Assembly (NCBI GenBank): GCA_007571115.1 | Contig: RKSA01000190.1 | Span: forward strand, 1 to 6,972 | Source: Gammaproteobacteria bacterium | Lineage (GTDB): Bacteria; Pseudomonadota; Gammaproteobacteria; Pseudomonadales; Pseudohongiellaceae | DNA length: 6,972 bases | Direction of reading: 5' to 3' | Shown: positions 1 to 5,037 of the stretch, in pieces | Layout: every line of letters begins with the position of its first letter | Position numbering within the stretch: position 1 is the stretch's first letter | The notes under the pieces: model-generated | Told to the model about the DNA's origin: nothing | The model's input: the letters and a program-made list of their open reading frames with translations, nothing else | The model's database searches: none | Position numbers and translations under genes: made by a program

Positions 1-198
1 GTCGGCAACAACGTCTCCCACGCGCAGAACAAGACCAGGCGCCGGTTTCTGCCAAACATCCACAGTCACAGGTTCTGGGTCGAGTCGGAGCAACGGTTCG
101 TCAAGTTGCGGGTGTCCACCAAGGGCATGCGCATCATCGACAAGAACGGAATCGACCAGGTGCTCGCCGACATTCGCGCCAAAGGCGTCCGGATCTAG
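1..198 (+). CDS. rpmB: 50S ribosomal protein L28 (3' part, N-terminus outside window)
   Basis: The frame is open from base 1 to the TAG at 196-198 and gives 65 residues. They begin VGNNVSHAQNKTRRRFLPN and continue through HSHRFWVESEQRFVKLRVS and KGMRIIDKNGID, which I recognise as bacterial L28, a large-subunit protein. E. coli L28 has 78 residues, so about 13 N-terminal residues, the start codon and the promoter lie before the window. The protein is basic, as expected for an rRNA-binding protein. The next gene, rpmG, follows after 68 bp on the same strand, which is the classic rpmB-rpmG pairing. A strong GC hairpin begins at the last base of its stop codon. No frameshift or internal stop is seen. 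Confidence 0.96.
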   Translation, partial: VGNNVSHAQNKTRRRFLPNIHSHRFWVESEQRFVKLRVSTKGMRIIDKNGIDQVLADIRAKGVRI

Positions 199-222
199 GC
201 CGGCCCAGGCCCGGGCACGGCC
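198..222 (+). promoter_or_regulatory. Intercistronic hairpin at the rpmB stop codon
   Basis: The last base of the rpmB stop codon begins a nine-pair, all-GC stem: G198-C222 plus GCCG (199-202) with CGGC (218-221), a bulged A at 217, then GCCC (203-206) with GGGC (213-216), closing a six-base loop. No T tract follows, so it is not a standard intrinsic terminator. An mRNA-stability, processing or partial-attenuation element between rpmB and rpmG is my inference. Confidence 0.5.
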
Positions 223-266
223 AGGCATGACAGGGATAACACGACGGGGACAAGAGGAGTTCGGAC

Positions 267-422
267 ATGAGAGAAAAGATCAAGCTCGTTTCAAGCGCCG
301 GAACCGGCCACTACTACACCACCGACAAGAACAAGCGCACCACTCCCGACAAGCTGGAAATCCGCAAGTTCGATCCGGTCGTGCGCAAGCACGTCACCTA
401 CAAGGAAGCCAAGATCAAATAG
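267..422 (+). CDS. rpmG: 50S ribosomal protein L33
   Basis: This 51-residue protein begins MREKIKLVSSAGTGHYYTT and ends HVTYKEAKIK, which is a near-textbook L33 of the large ribosomal subunit. Residues such as KNKRTTPDKLEIRKFDPVVRK run through the middle without gaps relative to E. coli L33 (55 residues). It contains no cysteine, so it is the zinc-independent form rather than the CxxC form. The ATG at 267 is preceded by the Shine-Dalgarno AGAGGAG at 253-259 with seven bases of spacing, which fixes the start. It is presumably cotranscribed with rpmB from a promoter outside the window. Its TAG ends only 6 bp before the stop of the convergent cmoB, and I see no intrinsic terminator between them. 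Confidence 0.97.
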   Translation: MREKIKLVSSAGTGHYYTTDKNKRTTPDKLEIRKFDPVVRKHVTYKEAKIK

Positions 423-428
423 GCCTGT

Positions 429-1391
429 TCATGCCGCTCGCCTGGCAGCCAGCAATAGTCGTGCTGGCGCTGGGTGGCTCTCCACCGTTCGAGCCGGATC
501 TCGCGGGTCGAGCGAATCCGCGAGGGAATCGAAAGGCATCCAGGCGGTGCTGCGCTGCTCGGCGGGTGTCGTCACGCTCAGGTCGAGGATCCTCGCATCG
601 CTGAAGCCGCAACGTTGCAGCCAGTTTTGCAAGGTCGCGATCGACGGCAGGAACCAGACATTGCGCATCCGCGCGTATCGCTCTCGCGGCGTCAGGCAAT
701 AGCCCTCTCCTCCTTCGACATGCAAGGTCTCCAGCACCAGCTCGCCGCCGGGGCGCAGCGCCTCGCGCAACTGGAGCAGGTGGTCAAGAGGCGAGCGAAC
801 GTGGTACAGCACTCCCATCGAAAAGACCGTGTCGAAATGGCCGCTGCCCGACGGAAACTCTTCCATCGCCATGGGCAGAACCCAGCATTGCGCCTCGGGA
901 ACGAAGGATTTCAACGCCCAGAATTGCATGACGTAAGGGATGTGCGAGTCGAGTCCAACCACCTCGCTGGCACCGCGCCCCAACATGCGGAAGCAATAGT
1001 AGCCATTGCCGCAGCCCACATCGAGCACCTTGCGCCCGTCAAGGGAAGCGATCTTGCCGTCGAGCCGCGCCCATTTCAGTTCGCTGCGCCACTCGGCGTC
1101 GAGGTCGATGCCGAACAATTCGAATGGTCCCTTGCGCCAGGGCGCGAAGTCCATCAGCAAGCGTCGCAGTTCCTCCCTCGCTTGCTCATCGCAATCGGCA
1201 GGGCTGCCGATCATCACGCGCGCTCCGAAATCGGTCACGGAAGGGACGAGCCGCGGCAGTTCGTCGACCAGCGAGCGAAGCCTGCGGAAGTCTCCATGGC
1301 GAATCCGCGCCAGCCGCCCGTGGGAAACGAAATCGCGCAATGGCGACAGCGCCGTGCCTTCGAGCCGTGCAAGCAGGCCGGTGAAATTCAT
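429..1391 (-). CDS. cmoB: tRNA U34 carboxymethyltransferase CmoB
   Basis: CmoB transfers the carboxymethyl group of carboxy-SAM to 5-hydroxyuridine at tRNA position 34, giving cmo5U and wider wobble decoding. With the start at 1391 the protein has 320 residues (E. coli 323). Visible landmarks are APWRKGPF around residues 84-91 with K87 matching E. coli K91, the SAM-fold motif VLDVGCGNG at 122-130, FSMGVLYHVRSP with Y196 at the position I align to Y200, then RMRNVWFLPS and SVTTPAEQR, and R311 near the C-terminus matching R315. All three carboxy-SAM contacts known from the E. coli protein are therefore present. An in-frame ATG exists at 1445, but the 1391 ATG overlaps the cmoA stop as ATGA and gives the family length, so I chose it. 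It is the last gene of the thiS-thiG-trmB-cmoA-cmoB run and converges on rpmG. Confidence 0.95.
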   Translation of the reverse strand: MNFTGLLARLEGTALSPLRDFVSHGRLARIRHGDFRRLRSLVDELPRLVPSVTDFGARVMIGSPADCDEQAREELRRLLMDFAPWRKGPFELFGIDLDAEWRSELKWARLDGKIASLDGRKVLDVGCGNGYYCFRMLGRGASEVVGLDSHIPYVMQFWALKSFVPEAQCWVLPMAMEEFPSGSGHFDTVFSMGVLYHVRSPLDHLLQLREALRPGGELVLETLHVEGGEGYCLTPRERYARMRNVWFLPSIATLQNWLQRCGFSDARILDLSVTTPAEQRSTAWMPFDSLADSLDPRDPARTVESHPAPARLLLAARRAA

Positions 1392-2158
1392 CGTTCGTCG
1401 CGCTTGCGAGCCAGCATGGAAACCCAGTTCAGGCATTGAAACCATTGCTCGACCGATTCGAAGCCAGCGTCAGCGAGCCGTGCCCGATGATCGGCGACGG
1501 TTTCCGGCAGCAGCACTTTTTCCAGCGCGGCGCGCTTGCGGCTGATCTCGAGCTCGCTATAGCCCATGGCGCGCTTGAATTCGTGATGCACGTCGATGTA
1601 GAGCGAATTCAGCTCTGGGTCGGGCAAGACGATCTTTTCCGACAGGATCATTGCGCCTCGGCCAGTCATACCGGCGTGGATTCGCTGCATCAGGCCGCTT
1701 CGGTCTTCCGGGGTGATGAACTGCAAGGTGAAATTGAGGATCACCAGCGATGCGTTCTCGATGACGCAATCGCGGATGTCCTGATGACGGCATTGCATCG
1801 CGCCAGCGCGGACGCCAAGTTCGGCTCGCCGCGATTCCAGGCCATCGAGCATGGGCCGGGAGCTGTCGACAGCGATGATTTCGCAATCCCGGCCCTGCAG
1901 GCGATCAGCGATCGCGAGGCTGGCGGCGCCGAGACTGCAACCGAGATCGTAGATTCGAGTTCCCGGCGGGCAATATCGTTCCGCCAGCGCGGCGGTCATG
2001 GCGACGATCGTGGCATAGCCGGGAACCGACCTGTGGATCATGTCGTCGAACACCGCAGCCACTCGCTCGTCGAACACGAAATCGCCAGGCATTGCCCTGG
2101 TCGCGTACAAGTCGTCCCGTTGGCCCGGTTTCATGGACGGTTTCATGGGCGGTTTCAT
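1388..2158 (-). CDS. cmoA: Carboxy-SAM synthase CmoA
   Basis: CmoA converts SAM and prephenate to carboxy-SAM, the donor used by CmoB, so the next gene consumes its product. The 256-residue reading shows FVFDERVAAVF, RSVPGYATIV, the SAM-binding DLGCSLGA at 71-78, ENASLVILNFTLQF at 134-147, HHEFKRAMGYSELEIS at 191-206 and R209 in the place of E. coli R199, which binds the carboxylate. The extreme N-terminus is odd: MKPPMKPSMKPGQ comes from a tandem 12-bp repeat carrying three in-frame ATGs at 2158, 2146 and 2134. The last would give 248 residues, nearest to E. coli (247). I kept 2158 because it overlaps the trmB stop as ATGA, implying translational coupling; no strong Shine-Dalgarno is visible ahead of any of the three. 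Confidence 0.95.
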   Translation of the reverse strand: MKPPMKPSMKPGQRDDLYATRAMPGDFVFDERVAAVFDDMIHRSVPGYATIVAMTAALAERYCPPGTRIYDLGCSLGAASLAIADRLQGRDCEIIAVDSSRPMLDGLESRRAELGVRAGAMQCRHQDIRDCVIENASLVILNFTLQFITPEDRSGLMQRIHAGMTGRGAMILSEKIVLPDPELNSLYIDVHHEFKRAMGYSELEISRKRAALEKVLLPETVADHRARLADAGFESVEQWFQCLNWVSMLARKRDER

Positions 2159-2161
2159 GAG
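2126..2161 (-). repeat. Three-unit 12-bp tandem repeat at the cmoA start
   Basis: The + strand carries CGGTTTCATG exactly at 2126-2135, 2138-2147 and 2150-2159, each followed by a variable dinucleotide, so the period is 12 bp. On the coding strand each unit reads as an ATG followed by AAA CCG, producing Met-Lys-Pro three times at the start of CmoA. The period is a multiple of three, so gain or loss of a unit would keep frame and would move or multiply the start codon. The outermost copy also supplies the trmB stop/cmoA start overlap. Confidence 0.9.
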
Positions 2162-2859
2162 CTGCCACTCTTGCGATACAGCAGGTCGCGAACTTCATGG
2201 CCAAGGCGCTTGCCGCGGAGCTCGAACCGCGTCAACGGCCGTGCCGGATTCTCCCAGCAGCATGCGGGGCCGAAACGGTTGGCCAATCCGGGAACCTGTT
2301 CCATCACCTCGATCATGTGCTCGAGATATGGTGGCCAATCGGTAGCCAGATGCACCTCTCCGCCAGCCTTGAGTCGACGCGACACGAGTTTCATGAAATC
2401 GGCCTGTACCAGCCGACGCTTGTGGTGGCGCTTGCGCGGCCAGGGGTCGGGAAACAGCATCAGCACCCGGTCGACGCTTGCATCGGCGATATTGTCGGCG
2501 AACACCTCGACCGCATCGTGGCAGATCAAGCGAACGTTTTCCAGCCGATGCCCGACGATGCCTTGCAGCAGGCGGCCGAGTCCCGGCTTGTACACGTCGA
2601 TGCCAAGAAAATTGACTTGTGGCAGCTCCCGCGCCATTTGCAACAGCGAGTCCCCCGAGCCGAAACCGATCTCGACCGTGACCGGTTGCACTTCGGGGAA
2701 CATTGCGTCGAGTGCGAGAGGCTTCGGTTCGAAATCGATCACGTAGGGCTGGGAGTGTCGTTCGATGGCGCGACGCTGACCGCTCGTCAGACGCCCCGAA
2801 CGGATGACATAGCTGCGAACCGGTCGCCTCCTCCCGGACACTTTTGCCGAACCGCTCAC
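2155..2859 (-). CDS. trmB: tRNA (guanine-N7-)-methyltransferase
   Basis: TrmB makes m7G at position 46 of the tRNA variable loop, using SAM. The protein has 234 residues, normal for the family. The basic N-terminal stretch RSYVIRSGRLTSGQ (15-28) matches the usual RSF/RQGRLT region. The SAM motif EIGFGSGDS is at 63-71, the diagnostic LFPDPWPRKRHHKRR at 135-149, ATDW at 172-175, and the terminal TRFELRGKRLGHEV at 210-223. The start is GTG at 2859-2857, overlapping the thiG stop by four bases (GTGA). No Shine-Dalgarno is visible just ahead of it, so reinitiation after thiG is likely. Its own stop overlaps the cmoA start as ATGA. I see no missing catalytic motif. Confidence 0.96.
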   Translation of the reverse strand: MSGSAKVSGRRRPVRSYVIRSGRLTSGQRRAIERHSQPYVIDFEPKPLALDAMFPEVQPVTVEIGFGSGDSLLQMARELPQVNFLGIDVYKPGLGRLLQGIVGHRLENVRLICHDAVEVFADNIADASVDRVLMLFPDPWPRKRHHKRRLVQADFMKLVSRRLKAGGEVHLATDWPPYLEHMIEVMEQVPGLANRFGPACCWENPARPLTRFELRGKRLGHEVRDLLYRKSGSS

Positions 2860-3665
2860 AGGGGCGGGAAGAACGTTCCGCTTTCGGGCGACGAAGCGCT
2901 GGAATGGAGCCTGCGCGGCATGCGTCCGGCCAGGAATGCCTCGCGGCCCGCAGCGACCGCCTTGTTCATCGCTGCGGCCATGAGCAGCGGATCTTGCGCC
3001 TCGGCGATGGCGGTGTTCATGAGCACGCCGGCGCAGCCGAGTTCCATGGCGATCGTCGCGTCGGAGGCAGTGCCAACTCCGGCGTCGACGATGATCGGGG
3101 TGGTGGCGTTTTCGAGAATCATGCGGATATTGTAAGGATTGCGAATGCCGAGGCCAGAGCCGATCGGGGCGCCAAGCGGCATTACCGAAACACAGCCGAG
3201 CTGTTCAAGCTCGCGCGCGACCAGGGGGTCGTCGCTGGTGTAGACCATCACCTCGAATCCGTCAGCAACGAGTGTTGCTGCGGCTTTCAAGGTCTCGGTG
3301 ACGTTCGGGTACAGGGTCTTCCGGTCGCCGAGCACTTCGAGCTTGACGAGCTTGTGCCCGTCGAGCAGTTCCCGCGCCATCTTGCACGTGCGAACCGCGT
3401 CGGCGGCGTCGTAGCAGCCTGCGGTATTGGGCAGGATCGTGTACTTGTCGGGGGAAATGACCTCGAGCAAGTTCGGCTCGTCGCGATTCTGGCCGAGATT
3501 GACGCGGCGGATGGCGACGGTGATGATTTCAGCGCCACTGGCTTCGAGAGCGGCCCGGTTCTGCTCGAAATCGCGGTACTTGCCACTGCCGACGATCAAC
3601 CTGGACCGGTAACGCCGGCCCGCGATCAACAATGGATCCGTTGCCTGTGCCGCTTCCTTGCTCAT
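2856..3665 (-). CDS. thiG: Thiazole synthase
   Basis: ThiG condenses 1-deoxy-D-xylulose 5-phosphate, dehydroglycine and the sulfur carried on ThiS thiocarboxylate to form the thiazole phosphate of thiamin. The 269 residues fit the family. Visible features are SRLIVGSGKY (21-30), the conserved RRVNL at 53-57, LPNTAGCYDA (78-87), LVKLEVLGD with the expected Schiff-base lysine at K108, VMPLGAPIGSGLGI (161-174), IIVDAGVGTASDA (191-203) and GVLMNTAI (213-220), which form the phosphate-binding end of a TIM barrel. The ATG at 3665 lies 10 bp after the thiS stop. A GGAGGAGG within the last codons of thiS is the best ribosome-binding sequence, though about 14 bases away. The stop overlaps the trmB GTG. 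Other thiamin genes (thiC, thiD, thiE, thiF, thiH or thiO) are not in the window. Confidence 0.97.
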   Translation of the reverse strand: MSKEAAQATDPLLIAGRRYRSRLIVGSGKYRDFEQNRAALEASGAEIITVAIRRVNLGQNRDEPNLLEVISPDKYTILPNTAGCYDAADAVRTCKMARELLDGHKLVKLEVLGDRKTLYPNVTETLKAAATLVADGFEVMVYTSDDPLVARELEQLGCVSVMPLGAPIGSGLGIRNPYNIRMILENATTPIIVDAGVGTASDATIAMELGCAGVLMNTAIAEAQDPLLMAAAMNKAVAAGREAFLAGRMPRRLHSSASSPESGTFFPPL

Positions 3666-3675
3666 GATGTCGCTT

Positions 3676-3876
3676 TCAGCCTCCTCCGATCGCCTGCACG
3701 ATTTCCAGCTTGTCGCCGGCTTTCAGCATTGTCGCTGCAAATTCGCTGCGCGGCACGATCTCGCCGTTCCGCTCCAAGGCGATTCGCTTGCCGGTCACTC
3801 CGAGCTCGCTGACCAGCGCGGCGACGGAAAGCGGCTCGGGCAGCTTTCTCGGTTCGCCGTTGACGATCAATTCCAT
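3676..3876 (-). CDS. thiS: Sulfur carrier protein ThiS
   Basis: ThiS is a small ubiquitin-fold protein. Its C-terminal glycine is adenylated by ThiF and converted to a thiocarboxylate that gives sulfur to ThiG. From the ATG at 3876 it has 66 residues, the same as E. coli ThiS, beginning MELIVNGEPRKLPE and ending KLEIVQAIGGG. The free Gly-Gly-Gly tail is the key functional feature and is intact. VPRSEFAAT in the centre is typical of the family. A longer start at 3909 would add 11 residues (MPQCGRNDGPD) that do not look like ThiS and has no ribosome-binding site, so I reject it. ThiS is followed after 10 bp by thiG, the usual pairing, and is the first gene of the five-gene run. Confidence 0.94.
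   Translation of the reverse strand: MELIVNGEPRKLPEPLSVAALVSELGVTGKRIALERNGEIVPRSEFAATMLKAGDKLEIVQAIGGG
3680..3687 (-). promoter_or_regulatory. Shine-Dalgarno for thiG inside the thiS tail codons
   Basis: On the coding strand GGAGGAGG forms most of the codons for the three terminal glycines of ThiS and lies upstream of the thiG ATG at 3665. The gap of about 14 bases is longer than optimal, so its use is inferred. No better site is seen. Confidence 0.45.
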
Positions 3877-3902
3877 GTCAGGTCCGTCGTTTCTGCCGCA
3901 TT

Positions 3903-3962
3903 GGGGCAAAGATGCACAGGAAAGGCGAGCCAGGGAGAAGGCCGTTGCCCCTGGGGCGGCAA
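3903..3962 (-). promoter_or_regulatory. thiS leader with competing stem arms
   Basis: The 128-bp gap between the rpoH stop and the thiS start holds three complementary segments on the thiS coding strand: TTGCC (3962-3958), GGGGCAA (3951-3945) and TTGCCCC (3909-3903). The middle one can pair with either outer one (5 or 7 pairs), so two mutually exclusive hairpins are possible, the later ending about 27 bases before the thiS ATG. I looked for the conserved CUGAGA and downstream segments of a TPP riboswitch and did not find them. A regulatory leader is inference, and no convincing promoter is visible in this gap. Confidence 0.3.
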
Positions 3963-4004
3963 GCAGAGACGGGGCGCTTTCGATTCAACGTGACACAAGC
4001 GCGA

Positions 4005-4871
4005 TCAGGCCGCCATTCGCGCCTTGATCCTGTTCATGGCTTCCTTCTCGATTTGCCGCACGCGTTCGGCGGAAATGCCGTACTCGTCGGCCAATTCGTG
4101 CAAGGTCGCCTTGCTGTCTTCGAAAAACCAGCGTTTCTGGAGGATGTTGCGGCTACGCTCGTCGAGCTGCGTGATCGCTTCGCGCAGGGAGGCACCAGTG
4201 ACCTCTTCCCATTGGGATTCTTCCAACTGGATGGCTGGGTCAGCCGACCGGTCTTCGAGATAGTTCTCCGGGGCGCGGAAATCGTCATCGTCGGAGCTTT
4301 CGGGGTCGGCGTCGAACGATCGGTCGTAGGCGCTCATGCGGCCTTCCATCTGCCTGACGACTTTGGCATCGACGCCGAGGTCGTCGGCCAGCGCCTGGGC
4401 TTCGTCGTTGTTCAGCCAGCCAAGCTGCTTCTTTGCCGAACGCAAATTGAAGAACAGCTTGCGTTGCGCCTTGGTGGTGGCGATCTTGACGATGCGCCAG
4501 TTGCGCAGGATGAACTCGTGCATTTCCGCGCGGATCCAGTGTACCGCGAAGGACACGAGGCGGACTCCAACGTTGGGGTCGAAACGCTTCACGGCCTTCA
4601 TCAGGCCGACATTTCCTTCCTGGATCAAGTCGGCCTGGGACAGGCCATAGCCCGAATACGTCCGCGCGATATGGACGACGAAGCGCAAATGCGCAAGAAC
4701 GAGTTGTCGTGCGGCTTCCACGTCGTCCTGATAGAAATACTCCCGGGCCAGCTCGAGCTCCTGCTCTGGCGATAGCATCGCGATATTGTTGACGCTCGCG
4801 ATGTAGGCGGTCAGATCGCGTCCGGGGCTCGCTGGCCAGACTGTTTGCAGTGCTGTGGCGGTGTTGCTCAT
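4005..4871 (-). CDS. rpoH: RNA polymerase heat-shock sigma factor RpoH (sigma-32)
   Basis: RpoH directs RNA polymerase to heat-shock promoters. The protein has 288 residues, close to E. coli (284). Region 2.1-2.2 is at about 53-99 (HLRFVVHIARTYSGYGL, DLIQEGNVGLMKAVKRF), region 2.3-2.4 at about 107-134 (SFAVHWIRAEMHEF, NWRIVKIATTK), the RpoH box QRKLFFNLR at 136-144, which separates it from RpoD and RpoS, and the region 4 helix-turn-helix at about 255-283 (LHELADEYGISAERVRQIE). An acidic linker SSDDDD is at 192-197. The start ATG at 4871 has the Shine-Dalgarno GAGAGGG seven bases upstream. It has its own sigma-70 promoter and a repeat-rich leader. In E. coli and pseudomonads rpoH follows ftsX; here it directly follows ftsY. 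Confidence 0.97.
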   Translation of the reverse strand: MSNTATALQTVWPASPGRDLTAYIASVNNIAMLSPEQELELAREYFYQDDVEAARQLVLAHLRFVVHIARTYSGYGLSQADLIQEGNVGLMKAVKRFDPNVGVRLVSFAVHWIRAEMHEFILRNWRIVKIATTKAQRKLFFNLRSAKKQLGWLNNDEAQALADDLGVDAKVVRQMEGRMSAYDRSFDADPESSDDDDFRAPENYLEDRSADPAIQLEESQWEEVTGASLREAITQLDERSRNILQKRWFFEDSKATLHELADEYGISAERVRQIEKEAMNRIKARMAA

Positions 4872-4872
4872 G

Positions 4873-4905
4873 TTGTTACCCTCTCGCTACCTCCTCGTTA
4901 CCCTC
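4873..4905 (-). repeat. Three 11-nt imperfect repeats in the rpoH leader, each carrying an SD-like core
   Basis: Read on the rpoH strand, the 33 bases just before the start are three tandem units: GAGGGTAACGA (4905-4895), then GGAGGTAGCGA (4894-4884), then GAGGGTAACAA (4883-4873). Each contains a purine core resembling a Shine-Dalgarno, and only the last is at normal distance from the ATG at 4871. The segment CGAGAG (4886-4881) spans the proximal core and is perfectly complementary to CTCTCG at 4917-4912, near the predicted transcript 5' end, so the site could be partly masked by a six-pair stem. Confidence 0.6.
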
Positions 4906-4924
4906 TTCCCCCGAGAGTGCGCGG

Positions 4925-4954
4925 ATTTTACACCCTTTTTTGCAACTCTGTCAA
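4925..4954 (-). promoter_or_regulatory. Sigma-70 promoter of rpoH
   Basis: On the rpoH strand a perfect TTGACA (4954-4949) is followed after 18 bases by TAAAAT (4930-4925), which matches five of six positions of the -10 consensus. Transcription should begin near 4917-4919, giving a leader of about 47 bases. This is the best promoter in the window and implies that rpoH can be transcribed independently of ftsY. Confidence 0.75.
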
Positions 4955-4967
4955 TGCCTTGAGGCGT

Positions 4968-4987
4968 TTCCCGCGCCGCCACGGGAA
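4968..4987 (-). other. Small hairpin in the ftsY-rpoH gap
   Basis: TTCCCG (4968-4973) and CGGGAA (4982-4987) form a six-pair stem around an eight-base loop between the ftsY stop and the rpoH promoter. There is no T tract on either strand, so intrinsic termination of ftsY is doubtful. It might protect the ftsY mRNA 3' end. The rest of the 166-bp gap contains the rpoH promoter and leader and no room for another gene. Confidence 0.3.
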
Positions 4988-5037
4988 GATATATGGACAG
5001 TTGCGGAAAATTCAAGTTTCCAGGCCCGATCACCGGA

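Noticed and set aside
473..486. GGTGG/CCACC stem as the rpmG terminator
   Set aside because: Only five pairs, no T tract, and it lies about 50 bp inside the convergent cmoB coding sequence.
1392..1445. CmoB start at 1445 (18 residues longer)
   Set aside because: The ATG at 1391 forms the ATGA overlap with cmoA and yields the normal length and N-terminus.
474..2746. Long + strand open frames opposite cmoB, cmoA and trmB (321 and 436 codons)
   Set aside because: They are antisense to genes with intact family motifs, have arginine- and serine-rich composition typical of GC-rich shadow frames, and match no family I recognise.
3877..3909. ThiS start at 3909
   Set aside because: The extra residues do not resemble ThiS, there is no ribosome-binding site, and the 3876 start gives exactly 66 residues.
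3877..4004. TPP riboswitch ahead of thiS
   Set aside because: Neither the CUGAGA core nor the conserved downstream segment is visible on the thiS strand; only competing stems are seen.
2844..4775. Long + strand open frames opposite thiG and rpoH
   Set aside because: Antisense shadows of clearly identified genes, with no domain or credible start context.
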